Assembly (NCBI GenBank): GCA_003235365.1
Contig: QJWJ01000470.1
Span: forward strand, 1-35,966
Source of the DNA: Deltaproteobacteria bacterium
GTDB taxonomy: Bacteria; Myxococcota_A; Polyangia; Polyangiales; Polyangiaceae
Direction: 5' to 3'
Length of the DNA: 35,966 bases
The notes beneath the pieces were generated by a model that was given only the letters and a program-made list of their open reading frames with translations, made no database searches and was not told the DNA's origin. Within the stretch, counting starts at the first letter, position 1. Each line of letters opens with the position of its first letter. Below are positions 27,317-35,966 of this stretch, one piece after another. The position numbers were made by a program, and so were the translations under genes.

Positions 27317-27345
27317 AGCGTATGGGGCGCCTCGACGAGCGTCAA
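27317..27345 (-). promoter_or_regulatory. Possible promoter for the 26356-27213 lipoprotein gene
   Basis: On the minus strand TTGACG (27345-27340) is separated by 17 bases from TACGCT (27322-27317), a good -35 with a weak -10. It lies about 100 bases before the ATG. The rest of the 300-base gap (27214-27513) holds no gene; an AT-richer patch lies at 27360-27400. Confidence 0.3.
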
Positions 27346-27513
27346 AGGGCTGCAGGTCGATTTAGCGATGGTCTTCGTGATAACTTGCTCTGTCGTGTGA
27401 ACGAGCCGGCTTCCGCCCAGTTCGCGTTTGACGACGCTGTCGTGCGGATTAACGAAGCGACTTCGAGCCACAAGAAATGAGTATTGGGCTTGTCGCTTTT
27501 TGTTCCGCCCTTC

Positions 27514-28911
27514 TCAGTGCGCACTCGGCGTCGGCTCGGGCAGGGCCGAGCCTTCGACTTCGACCAGCTCGATACTGCGCCACCGTCCCGACGCGAAGCG
27601 GAGCACCAGAATCGATGATAGCAATACGACATAGGCAATGATTGCGCCCATCACGGCAGGCACTCCACCATCGAGCAGGCGAACGGCAACGAACGCACCT
27701 GGCGTGAACAGTCCCCACGCCATTCCGATCCGTACCCACATCGGCCAGGTCGTATCCCCGGCAGCCCGCAACGCTTCGGAGAACGCCATGATCAGCGCGT
27801 CGAACAGTTGCCAAAGGCACGCGAACAGCAGCATCTGCTTGCCGATCTCGAGGAACCGCGCCGCTTGGGATTCGTCGGTCGAGAAGAACGACAGCAGCAA
27901 TTCGGGAAACGTCAGGTAGGCGAGGCTGACGCTAACCATCCAAGTTGCGGTAACCTTTGCTGTCAAGCTCACGAGCTTTGGTACCTGATCTCGATCGGAT
28001 GCTCCGATCGCCTCACCCACGAGAATGGCTCCCGCTGAGGCAATCCCGAAAGCGGGCATGAACGAAACGGAGTTGATTTGCATCACGACGTTGAATGCCG
28101 CGAGCGCCGTCGTGCCCAGGTAGCCCACGATCAAATTGATGAACAGGACGAACGCACCGAACTCGAGAAACCAGTTCACGCCGTTTGGAACACCAAACCG
28201 CAGCATTCGCAGCAGTTCGTCTAGCCGAAGCTTCACCGACTCCCGAGCTCGCTCGTACCCGAGACCGCGCAAGAAGGCGTACAGTGCCGGGAGCAGCCCC
28301 ACCGCAGAAGCGACCACGCTTGCCCACGCCGCTCCAGTGATGCCGAACCCCGGCAATCCGAAGCGCGGCTCGATCAGTAGGTAGTTCAGCGCGACGTTGG
28401 CGAACATGGCGCACAGTCCGCAGAGCATGGCCATGCGCGTGTTTCCCAAACCACCGTACCAGTTGGCGAGCGCCTCCGTAGCAACTGCTGGCCCGAGTGA
28501 CAGCAAGCGAATTGCCAAGTACGTCGACATTGCGCCCTCCACCGCCGGGGCGAACCCGAAAGCGGAGATCCCAAGTGGTACGACGGGGATTAACAACACG
28601 CTGACGGTCGTCGCCACCGCCGCGAGGGATAGGCCGTACCAAGCGTACCGTCTTGCAGCAAGCCAATCACCCTTGCCCCTCAGCTGCGCCGCGAAGCTTT
28701 GGACGATGAACACCGTGCCCATCGGGAAAAGGAGAATGCAGAAGGCATTCATCGAACCCGTGGTCACCGCGGCCAGCGCTGCTTCGCCCAACGGAGCCAC
28801 CATCAGGGCATCGGCCAGGCCGATCACCGATTGGGTCGCGCGTGCGACAACGACGGGCCACGCCAGACTGAGCAGGCGCCGCAGTGTGGAGTCGGATTGG
28901 GCGGGATGCAT
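27514..28911 (-). CDS. MATE-family efflux transporter
   Basis: The product has 465 residues and about twelve hydrophobic segments in two similar halves, typical of multidrug and toxic compound extrusion proteins that expel cationic drugs or secondary metabolites in exchange for Na+ or H+. The N-terminal half starts LLSLAWPVVVARATQSVIGLADALMVAPLG, the family signature. GALGNTRM-type (WYGGLGNTRMAMLCGLCAM) and ANVALNYLLI motifs follow, then the second half from VNWFLEFGAFVLFINLIVGYLGTTALAAFNV. No efflux adaptor, regulator or biosynthetic gene is adjacent, so the substrate is unknown. The sequence before the ATG (GGCCTCCG) has no Shine-Dalgarno. The start is chosen because the signature follows within 20 residues. 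Confidence 0.93.
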   Translation of the reverse strand: MHPAQSDSTLRRLLSLAWPVVVARATQSVIGLADALMVAPLGEAALAAVTTGSMNAFCILLFPMGTVFIVQSFAAQLRGKGDWLAARRYAWYGLSLAAVATTVSVLLIPVVPLGISAFGFAPAVEGAMSTYLAIRLLSLGPAVATEALANWYGGLGNTRMAMLCGLCAMFANVALNYLLIEPRFGLPGFGITGAAWASVVASAVGLLPALYAFLRGLGYERARESVKLRLDELLRMLRFGVPNGVNWFLEFGAFVLFINLIVGYLGTTALAAFNVVMQINSVSFMPAFGIASAGAILVGEAIGASDRDQVPKLVSLTAKVTATWMVSVSLAYLTFPELLLSFFSTDESQAARFLEIGKQMLLFACLWQLFDALIMAFSEALRAAGDTTWPMWVRIGMAWGLFTPGAFVAVRLLDGGVPAVMGAIIAYVVLLSSILVLRFASGRWRSIELVEVEGSALPEPTPSAH

Positions 28912-29613
28912 CGGAGGCCAATTGGTGGGGTGTCAGCTGCAAGGCGAGGAGGTTCGGTGCGCCCCGCCGAGGCGAGTCGCTTTGCTAAGGTCGGCGCCGG
29001 CCACTGCCAAGGGCAAACTGAACGCAGCCGGTCAGAAAAGGCCCGACCGCGACGATGAAGTGACGGCGCCTGCGTGGAGCTTCGACGCTGGTGCAACTGT
29101 GGCCAGCCGGGTGGATCCGCGGTCCAGCATGCGGAACGACTTCCGCCACGAGACCGGAACCCTTCGGCGGTGACTCGTTGGGCGACGGAGGCGGTCGTCT
29201 CGGCTGGATCAGGTGCCTCGAGTGGACCGCAGGTCGATTCGAGAAGCGGCGGTGACGGGGCGCAGCCGGCGAGAGAGTCTCGGCGCCGAGGGGAGTCGAT
29301 GGGTTTACGACCGCCCGCGCTGCTCGAGCAATCCGTCACGGCTGCGCCCGTCGGTAACTGGGGAGAAGCCGGCGAGGTCGGCGAAAGACTTGCGTCGTCG
29401 GGTACGCGTCGGGGCGCGCGTGTGGGGCGAGGGCTCCCGTTCGTAGGGTGTGCCGTGTTGCGCCAGGGGTGATCGGCATGGCCGGGCATCGGACCTCCCC
29501 GATGGGAACTGGGCTCCGCTGTGCGCTGGCCCGGCTCGTGCATAGCTTGTTGCAAGCGTGTGATGGCGTCCAGGTGGACGCATCGCATTCGCATCGTCCT
29601 CGGAGTCGTCGTC
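28912..29613. other. GC-rich non-coding stretch between MATE and alpha-2-macroglobulin genes
   Basis: These 702 bases separate divergent genes. Open frames on both strands (for example 28824-29615 minus and 29074-29472 plus) are long only because stops are rare at this GC level; their translations are Arg/Pro/Ser-rich without motif or hydrophobic pattern. A short dyad GCTTG-TTG-CAAGC lies near 29550. I could not assign promoters. Confidence 0.5.
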
Positions 29614-32600
29614 ATGCAATCGAGAAATTTTCGCGTCTTTGCAAGCAGTAGATTCTCGCCGCTGTTGCTCGGGCTGTTGGTTCACTTGTCGAGCTGTAGC
29701 GATGGCGGGACTTCCCGCGCCGACAACCCGCCGAACGAGCCTGCGGTCGTCGGAGTCGGGGACAACAAGGACCCCGACGTCCGCGTCGACGTGAAGCCAT
29801 CGGATGGGCAGATCACCGTCCAGGTCGACGGCCTACCGGGCTCTGCCAAGGACTTCACCGCGTCCATCGTGAGCGTCGACGGCAAAGAGACGTTCAGCTC
29901 GGCGCGCTTCTCGGGCGCCGACGATCTGAGCTCGGCCAAAGCCAAACTGCAGCTTCCCGAGGATTTGGCTTCGCAGGCTGCGTTGGTCGAGTGGAACTTG
30001 AAACTCGAGCGGACCGCGGATTCACCGGAGCTGTTGCTGCTCGAGAGCTTGCTCTATTACGTCGAGCCGTATGAAGTGAAGCTCGAAGGGCCCGCGCGCG
30101 TGACCGAAGGCAAGCAGGTCGCCTACCGCATCGTGGCGCGCCATCCGTTGACTCTCGAACCTCAGCCCGATCGTGATGTCGAGCTGCAAATCGAACGCGA
30201 CGATCAGGAGCCAGAAACGCTCCGCGCCACGACCGACGAATCGGGGGCGGCTGTGGTGCAAGTCGAGCTGCAAACGGCTGGGGCGGCTCGCGTTTCTGCC
30301 AAGCTCCCGGGGACGGCTGCTCCCGCGCTGGTCGAAGAGACCATCGCCGTGCAAGCCAATGGCAGCAAACTGCTGCTCACTTCGGACAAGCCCCTCTACA
30401 AGCCGGGTCAGACGATTCAGCTTCGGGCGCTGGCGTTGGATCGAGGCGGTAACGCCCCAGTCGCGAAAGCCGAAGCCACGTTCGAAGTCGAGGATGGCAA
30501 GGGCAACAAGGTGTTCAAGCGTTCGCTGAAGACCGACGAGTACGGCATCGCGTCTGTACCGTTCAAGATCGGCAATGTCGTCAACGAGGGCACCTACAAG
30601 CTGCGCGCGCTCGTCGGGGAGACGACGTCGGAGAAGACCGTCGAGGTCGGGCAATACGCGTTGCCGAAGTTCAAGCTCGAGACACGCACCGACAAGGGAT
30701 GGTACTCTCCCGGGGACTTGATCAGCGGCGTGGTGGACGCGCGCTACTTCTTCGGCAAGGCCGTGCAGGGTGCGAACGTCGCGATCGAAGCGGCGACTCT
30801 CGACGTCGGCCGCAACGTGTACCAGAAGGTCATGGGGCAAACCGGTTCGGACGGGACGTTCGAGTTCTCCGTCGAAAGCCCGACCACACTCGTCGGGCTG
30901 CCTCTGGAGCAGGGGCTGGCGCTCATCGATTTGACGGTGACCGTTACCGACAATGCCGGGCAGCAGGTGAGCGTCGATTCCTTGGTGCGTGTCGCGCAAA
31001 GCCCGTTGAGTGTCAGTCTCGTACCCGAAAGTACGTCGTTGGTTCCCGGCATCGAGAACCGGCTCAATCTGTTCGTGACCGACCCGTTGGGTGCTCCCGT
31101 TGCCGATGCCGAAGTCACCCTGCGCCCCGATGGCGGCGATGCGGTCGAGCTCACGACGGATGCGTTCGGTTTTGCTGCGGCCAAGTACACCCCCGGCGAC
31201 GGTGAGCAAACGGTCTTGGTCGACGTCGTCGCGGATGACGTCGAGGTATCCGATGTGAGCTTCGACTTCGAGGCACAAGACGGAGCGGATCACGTCTTGG
31301 TGCGTACCGACAAGAGCGTGTACGACGTCGGTGACGAGGTCGCCGTCGAGGTCTTCACCAGTGATCAGCAGGGAAGCATCTTCGTCGATTGGCTCAACGA
31401 CGGCCAAGCGGTGGACTTGCGAACCCTCGAGCCTGACGAGGGCACGGCGAGCTTCAGCGTGGCCCTCGACGAGACGCTACTCGGCAGCAATCGCATCGAA
31501 GCCTACGTCGTGCAAGACGACGGCAATCTGGTGCGAGCGGGCCGCACGGTGTTCGTTCGTAACGCCAGCGGGCTGGATATCGACGTCGAGACGGACCAGG
31601 AGATCTACGCCCCCGGCGCTCCTGCCAAGCTCACGTTCAGCGTGAAAGACGAGAACGGCGATCCCACCGCAGCGGCGCTGGGCGTTCAAATCGTCGACGA
31701 AGCAGTGTTCTCGCTGATCGACGCGCGCCCCGGTCTGCTGCAAACGTATTTCGAGCTGGAGGATGACTTCGCGCAGCCTTCTTACGAGCTGCATGCGCCG
31801 CCGGGGTCGCTTCAATCGGTGATTTTCGACCGCCCGAGCAAACCTGAGGCTCAGGTCGCCGCGCAGAAGAAGGCTGAGGCTCAGTTTGCGGCGCTGGGCT
31901 CACAGAACCTGACCGGGGTCAGCACGCGCAGCTGGCCCGGGGTGGTGCGTGAGAGCAACAAGCTCTTGGCTCCGTACTACGACAAGGAAAAGGCGCGTCT
32001 CGCTAAGAATCTGAGCAAGGTGTTGCCCGAAGTGCTCGATGCGGTGGAGGAGCAAGGGTGTTCCCTCGACGACTACTGGTGCGACGCGCGCAGTGACGAA
32101 CTCGGTTCGGTCGTTTCGGGCGAACTGCGGTCGCGCACGAAGGCCTTCGATTTCTGGGGCAATGCTTACGCCCTGGACTCATCGTACTACGCCGCACTGG
32201 TGCTCTCGACGACAGGGCCCGACGAGAAGGCCGACACCGATGACGACCAGAGCATCGAATTGAGTTGGGACGACCTCGACTGGAGCGGCACGAAACTCGC
32301 GCTCGGTGGCAGCGGGGTCGCGGACGCGGGCGCGGTTGCGGTGGGGGCGCCTCCCGCCCTCGGTGGTGGGGTCCTGGAGGACGGCGAGGGCGCAACGGAT
32401 GACCTCGCCGAACCACAGGCTTCGCCGGACGAAGGGCCCTCGGGTGAGGGGGAGTCGTCCGACGGGCCGCGTGTGCGGCGTGAGTTCCCCGAGACGCTGT
32501 ACTTCAACCCGGCCGTGATCACCGACGGCTCGGGCAAGGCGACGATCGAGCTCGACTTGGCCGACAGCATCACTCAGTGGCGGATCTCGTCGCTCGGTAA

Positions 32601-34581
32601 CAGCATGTCGGGGAAGCTCGGCAGCGCGACGGGAGCAATGACGGTCTTCCAAGACTTCTTCGTGGACGTCGATTTCCCGGCGACGCTCACCCGCGGCGAT
32701 GAAGTCGATTTTCCGATTGCGGTCTACAACTACCTGGATGACCCGCAAACGGTCACTCTCGAACTCGAAGCCGCCGATTGGTATACGGCGTTGGGCGAAA
32801 CGACGTTGAGCGTCGAGCTGGAGGCTGGAGAAGTCAAGGGCGTGAACTTTCCAGTGCGCGTCGACCGAGTTGGACTCGGTACGCTCACCGTGCGAGGTCT
32901 GGGTAGCTCGAAATCCGACGCGGTCGCACGAACCGTGCGCGTCGTGCCGGACGGCAAGCAGGTCGCGCTCGCCCAATCGGGCTCTCTCAGTGGTACTGCC
33001 GAGCAACGGGTCACGTTCGACGCCAGCGCCGTCGAAGGCTCGGAACAGCTGAGCGTCAACGTCTTCCCGACGTTCCTGTCGCAGGCCGTGCAAGGGCTCG
33101 ACAGCATGCTTCAAGTGCCGAGCGGTTGCTTCGAGCAAACGACGTCGAACGCCTGGCCCAACGTGTTGGTCACGGACTACATGAAGCAGACCGATCAGAT
33201 TACACCGGAGGTGTTGCTCAAGGCCGAGTCGTTGATGTCTGCGGGCTACCAGCGGCTGCTCACCTTCGAACATCCCGGCGGTGGCTTCTCTTGGTTTGGT
33301 ACCGATGATCCCGCGCCATTTCTGTCCGTGACGGCCTTCGGACTGATGGAGTTCCACGACATGGCCAAGGTGCACGAGGTGGACGAAGCCATGCTCGGGC
33401 GGACGCTCGAATACCTGCTCGGTGAGCAGCAGCCGGACGGGTCGTGGGAGGGAGATCAGAGCGAGTTCTTCAGTTTCCACACTAGCGCGCTGCGCAACAC
33501 GGCATTCACCTTGATGGCAATTGGTAGCGCCAGCTACGAGGGACCCGAGACGGAGCTTGCGCTGGAGTTCATCAAACAGCGACTGAACCAAGAAGACGTC
33601 GATGCCTACACGCTGGCGCTCGTCGCCAACGCTGTGGTCGCCATCTACCCCAGTGATCCGTTGGCTGGCCAATTGCTCGACGACCTCGCTGAGATGGCTG
33701 TCGTGGACACCGATGACGACACCCTGGTCAGCTGGGACACGAGCGGGACGCAAACCAACTTCTACGGCTACGGCGACGACGCCGTCGTGACGACGACGGC
33801 CCTGGTCGTGCACGCTATGTTGCAAGCGGGCGGCTTTCCAGACCTGGTGAGCAAGGGGCTCAACAAGCTCGCTGCCAGCAAGGACAGCTTGGGCAACTTC
33901 GGCTCGACCCAGGCCACGGTTTGGACGCTAAAAACGCTGCTGTTGGCGGCGACCAAGGGCACGGAGGCTGCTGTCGGAACCTTCGTCGTCGAGGTGGATG
34001 GCGAACCCGTTCAAACGCTCGAACTCACCGAAGACCAGTCCGACGTGATGACGACCATCGATCTGAAGTCCTTTGCGACTACCGGTGAGCACGTCGTGGA
34101 TCTGACGTTCACCGGTGAAGGCAAGGTCAGTTACAATCTGGTCAGCAGCTACAACGTGCCGTGGGACGACGCGCCCGAGCAAACCGAAGGCCCGCTGTCG
34201 GTGGCCGTCGCCTATGACCGCACCCAGCTCGTCGTGGACGAAACCATCACGGCGAGCGTCTCGGTGACCAACAACACCGCGCAGACTCAGAACATGGCGC
34301 TGGTGACCCTGGGGCTGCCACCGGGCTTCGAGGTAGAACGCGACGACTTCGAAAAGTACATCGAGGCCGGTTCGCTCAGCCGCGCCGAGGTGACGGGCAA
34401 GCAGGTGATCCTCTACGTCTCCGAGCTTGCGCCCGACAGCAAGCAAACCTACGAATATCGCTTGCGCGCCACCATGCCGGTCAAGGCTTCCGATGGCGGT
34501 GCGGCGGTGTCGCTCTATTACCAACCCGAACAGAAGAGCGACGCTCCTGAACAGCTGTTGGAGGTTGCCGCCAAGGATTGA
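29614..34581 (+). CDS. Bacterial alpha-2-macroglobulin, thioester-containing lipoprotein
   Basis: The product has 1655 residues. The start at 29614 has GGAG nine bases upstream and gives a type II signal (FSPLLLGLLVHLSSC, Cys28), so the protein is lipid-anchored. Macroglobulin beta-domains follow (LLTSDKPLYKPGQTIQLRAL is the MG2-type motif). The A2M domain reads RREFPETLYFNP with DSITQWRISSLGNS and VFQDFFVDVDFPATLTRGDE. The thioester motif is SGCFEQTTS (Cys1172 to Gln1175, CxEQ), at the start of a long alpha-toroid domain. The C-terminus is a receptor-binding-like beta domain. Family members trap proteases: cleavage of a bait region frees the thioester to bind the attacker. An acidic, Gly-rich insertion at about residues 898-952 may be an exposed bait or linker. 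pbpC, the usual bacterial partner, is not in the window. An earlier in-frame ATG at 29521 would bury the signal. Confidence 0.95.
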   Translation: MQSRNFRVFASSRFSPLLLGLLVHLSSCSDGGTSRADNPPNEPAVVGVGDNKDPDVRVDVKPSDGQITVQVDGLPGSAKDFTASIVSVDGKETFSSARFSGADDLSSAKAKLQLPEDLASQAALVEWNLKLERTADSPELLLLESLLYYVEPYEVKLEGPARVTEGKQVAYRIVARHPLTLEPQPDRDVELQIERDDQEPETLRATTDESGAAVVQVELQTAGAARVSAKLPGTAAPALVEETIAVQANGSKLLLTSDKPLYKPGQTIQLRALALDRGGNAPVAKAEATFEVEDGKGNKVFKRSLKTDEYGIASVPFKIGNVVNEGTYKLRALVGETTSEKTVEVGQYALPKFKLETRTDKGWYSPGDLISGVVDARYFFGKAVQGANVAIEAATLDVGRNVYQKVMGQTGSDGTFEFSVESPTTLVGLPLEQGLALIDLTVTVTDNAGQQVSVDSLVRVAQSPLSVSLVPESTSLVPGIENRLNLFVTDPLGAPVADAEVTLRPDGGDAVELTTDAFGFAAAKYTPGDGEQTVLVDVVADDVEVSDVSFDFEAQDGADHVLVRTDKSVYDVGDEVAVEVFTSDQQGSIFVDWLNDGQAVDLRTLEPDEGTASFSVALDETLLGSNRIEAYVVQDDGNLVRAGRTVFVRNASGLDIDVETDQEIYAPGAPAKLTFSVKDENGDPTAAALGVQIVDEAVFSLIDARPGLLQTYFELEDDFAQPSYELHAPPGSLQSVIFDRPSKPEAQVAAQKKAEAQFAALGSQNLTGVSTRSWPGVVRESNKLLAPYYDKEKARLAKNLSKVLPEVLDAVEEQGCSLDDYWCDARSDELGSVVSGELRSRTKAFDFWGNAYALDSSYYAALVLSTTGPDEKADTDDDQSIELSWDDLDWSGTKLALGGSGVADAGAVAVGAPPALGGGVLEDGEGATDDLAEPQASPDEGPSGEGESSDGPRVRREFPETLYFNPAVITDGSGKATIELDLADSITQWRISSLGNSMSGKLGSATGAMTVFQDFFVDVDFPATLTRGDEVDFPIAVYNYLDDPQTVTLELEAADWYTALGETTLSVELEAGEVKGVNFPVRVDRVGLGTLTVRGLGSSKSDAVARTVRVVPDGKQVALAQSGSLSGTAEQRVTFDASAVEGSEQLSVNVFPTFLSQAVQGLDSMLQVPSGCFEQTTSNAWPNVLVTDYMKQTDQITPEVLLKAESLMSAGYQRLLTFEHPGGGFSWFGTDDPAPFLSVTAFGLMEFHDMAKVHEVDEAMLGRTLEYLLGEQQPDGSWEGDQSEFFSFHTSALRNTAFTLMAIGSASYEGPETELALEFIKQRLNQEDVDAYTLALVANAVVAIYPSDPLAGQLLDDLAEMAVVDTDDDTLVSWDTSGTQTNFYGYGDDAVVTTTALVVHAMLQAGGFPDLVSKGLNKLAASKDSLGNFGSTQATVWTLKTLLLAATKGTEAAVGTFVVEVDGEPVQTLELTEDQSDVMTTIDLKSFATTGEHVVDLTFTGEGKVSYNLVSSYNVPWDDAPEQTEGPLSVAVAYDRTQLVVDETITASVSVTNNTAQTQNMALVTLGLPPGFEVERDDFEKYIEAGSLSRAEVTGKQVILYVSELAPDSKQTYEYRLRATMPVKASDGGAAVSLYYQPEQKSDAPEQLLEVAAKD

Positions 34582-34587
34582 GCCAAC

Positions 34588-35449
34588 TCAATTCAAGCCG
34601 CAGCAGCGTTTGTACTCACTTCCACTGCCGCATCGGCACGGCTCGTTGCGACTCGGGGTCGACGAGGTCTGAGAAAGCAGCTCGACGCCATGCGTGTTCA
34701 GGGTCCGTCGGATCTCCAGCAGCTTCAGCGCTTCGTCGCGACGAAATCCTCCGTCGTTTCGCTGGTACCGCCGCGGCAGAAAAAAGTTTCGCGCTTCGCT
34801 TCGCGCGACATGGGGCAGCCAGGTCAGCGTGGACCGAACCTCGCCGTCGAGCCCGAGCAGCGGTGCGGGTGCGCCAAACTCGAGCGCTCGACGGAGTCTC
34901 GCGGGAATGTCTCGCTTGGGTGGCGGACCGGCTTCGCCGGTTCGAGGCGTGGGTCGTCGAGCAGACGGGGTACGAGATCCGTCAACGTGGCGGCGGCGTT
35001 CACCGAGCTCAACCAGTAGCGCTCGGAGGGGCGTGACAAGAATCTGCGCGGATGACCCGTTGGAACAACTCGCGAACGTTCCTGCTTCGGCCGGTTTCTG
35101 CGTCGTGCATGATACGGCGCAGATCGTTCACCTCCTCACTGAGGTGGTCGAGCGTTCGACGCGTCACGACCGGTTGGGATGCGGGGATCCTCATGCCCCG
35201 GCCCAGGCACGTGACGAACTTGCCGTCGCGGGTCACGACGAGAAATGGTCCCTTGGTATTGTCGTCGAGGGAGAGGGCTACGCGGTCCGCTCCCTCTGGC
35301 AGGTGCGCTCGTGACAGCAAGTATCGCACCAACCCATCATCGCGGTACAGCCCCAACGCCATCTCCGCGTGTTGATGATTGAGACGATCGATCCGCCGCA
35401 AAAAGTGTGCGGCGTGGCCGCGGTGCTTCTCCGTGATGTGCGTGGTCAT
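34588..35449 (-). pseudogene. SEC-C-motif protein gene broken by two apparent frameshifts
   Basis: The ATG at 35449 follows a good ribosome site (AGAGGTGAAC). The first frame (to a stop at 35009) reads MTTHITEKHRGHAAHFLRRI, then DGKFVTCLGRGMRIPASQ and NVRELFQRVIR, and then loses sense. Protein-like sequence resumes in a second frame at about 35045 (RRFLSRPSERYWLSSVNAAA, LVPRLLDDPRLEP). It resumes again in a third frame from about 34935 (KRDIPARLRRALEFGAPAPL, SEARNFFLPRRYQR, GFRRDEALKLLEIRRTLNTH) to RNEPCRCGSGSEYKRCCG and a stop at 34588. The ending is the zinc-binding SEC-C motif found on SecA and many unrelated proteins. The second break falls at the hairpin ACCGGC-TTC-GCCGGT (34927-34941), so sequencing error is possible as well as true decay. 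Its stop lies six bases from that of the convergent macroglobulin gene. Confidence 0.7.
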
Positions 35450-35966
35450 GTTCACCTCTGCTGTTCTTCGCGGGCTTCGGTCGTGCCGGTTTGAAGTGAA
35501 CTGCTCGCCAACGGCGGGTGGTCGAAGGTCATTGCCGCTTGGGGGCAGGGCAGGTCGTTCATGGTTGCTGGCGCAGTGAGCGCCGAACGAGAGCTCCACG
35601 ACGTGTTGGGATTGTGGGGTCGAGCGCGGTCTGGCGCGGTCCGGCGCCTCCCTGCATCGCGAGGCGTGGGCCGATCAGCTCGCTCGATTCATTCGAGGAC
35701 TCCAGTCGCATCGCCGGGCCCAATTGCCCGTCGATGTCCCCGAACTCGGACCGCCTCGGCTGCGAGTTGCTACGAAAGTGCCGGCCCGGAGCCCGAGCGG
35801 CCGAATCTCACCGAACACCAAGCATTCTCAGGGCTTCGACGAAGCTTCGTGCACTTGCCCGGAAGCTTCGTGCACTTGCCCAGAGGCGTCGTGCACGGCC
35901 GACAGAGTCCGGTGCAGGGACGGCATCGCTTCGTGGCGGCGTGGGGAAGTCTCGTGTGCCCCGCCA
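35450..35966. other. Right-end stretch without a convincing gene
   Basis: All three plus-strand frames stay open for long runs here. One (from ATG 35561 or GTG 35576) reaches the window edge, but its translation is Arg/Pro/Ser-rich without motif. Another frame, open from about 35580, reads REAWADQLARFIRGLQSHR and VPELGPPRLRVATKV, which looks more protein-like but has no usable start. It might be a gene remnant. A 21-bp tandem repeat lies at 35841-35903. Confidence 0.4.
35841..35903. repeat. 21-bp tandem repeat (two near-perfect and one degenerate copy)
   Basis: GAAGCTTCGTGCACTTGCCC plus one base occurs at 35841-35861 and 35862-35882, differing only in the last base. A degenerate third copy (GAGGCGTCGTGCACGGCC...) covers 35883-35903. 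Each unit contains the palindromes GAAGCTTC and GTGCAC. Being a multiple of three it keeps all frames open, so it could be an expanding intergenic repeat or encode heptapeptides. Confidence 0.65.

Noticed and set aside
28824..29615. Minus-strand open frame (263 codons) upstream of the MATE gene
   Set aside because: Arg/Pro/Ser-rich translation without structure, overlapping the MATE start in another frame.
30022..31407. Long minus-strand open frame (461 codons) opposite the macroglobulin gene
   Set aside because: It mirrors the codon positions of a well-supported gene; its translation is His/Arg/Asp-rich without motifs. It is a high-GC antisense artefact.
32179..33825. Minus-strand open frame (548 codons) opposite the macroglobulin gene
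   Set aside because: Same reason: antisense to the A2M and thioester domains, no recognisable protein features.
35561..35966. Plus-strand frame open to the right edge (ATG 35561)
   Set aside because: Translation is low-information and includes the tandem repeat; another frame looks more protein-like but has no start, so no gene was called.

Overview
The window is high-GC bacterial DNA. It is rich in lipoproteins, proline-rich regulatory proteins, a Hanks-type Ser/Thr kinase, FHA, TPR and degenerate cyclic-nucleotide-binding-like proteins, and eukaryote-like secreted proteins (an alpha-2-macroglobulin and a TNFR/ephrin-receptor-like cysteine-repeat lipoprotein). Together with a chromosomal recA and ftsK this suggests a myxobacterium (Myxococcota, most like the Polyangia/Sorangium side). 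That assignment rests on gene content and style only. No rRNA, tRNA, CRISPR array or intact insertion sequence was found.

Layout. Bases 1-797 (-) hold the start of a secreted protein that runs off the left edge and is probably an L,D-transpeptidase-type protein. Bases 1039-1878 (-) encode an FHA protein and 1921-3492 (-) a HEAT-like lipoprotein. Divergent from these are ftsK (3729-6398) and a Pro/Ser-rich protein with cNMP-binding-like folds (6467-8890). Convergent to that come rseP (8922-9968, -) and a small outer-membrane barrel protein (10153-10683, -). On the plus strand follow a TPR protein, a Ser/Thr kinase with an unusual catalytic loop, a CNNM/CorC CBS-domain protein and a small c-type-cytochrome-like lipoprotein. 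recA (16351-17478) comes next, preceded by a long leader with repeated palindromes and followed by a strong terminator.

The most striking locus is 17967-23905. A 1711-residue protein carries a complete SLC12 (Na-K-Cl cotransporter-like) membrane domain and its cytoplasmic C-terminal domain, followed by about 600 residues of charged helices and a P-loop ATPase. Its stop codon overlaps the start of an MscS-type mechanosensitive channel. This pair looks like a dedicated ion or volume-control module that I do not recognise from described systems.

The rest of the window holds a cysteine-repeat lipoprotein (24623-26293), a convergent lipoprotein of unknown function, a MATE exporter, and a large lipoprotein alpha-2-macroglobulin with an intact CxEQ thioester motif (29614-34581). 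Convergent to the macroglobulin is a SEC-C-motif gene (34588-35449, -) whose reading frame is broken twice. The right end holds no convincing gene but has a short 21-bp tandem repeat.

Start sites were moved inward from the longest open frame where a signal peptide, lipobox or ribosome-binding site argued for it. All functional calls come from motifs read by eye, not from database searches.
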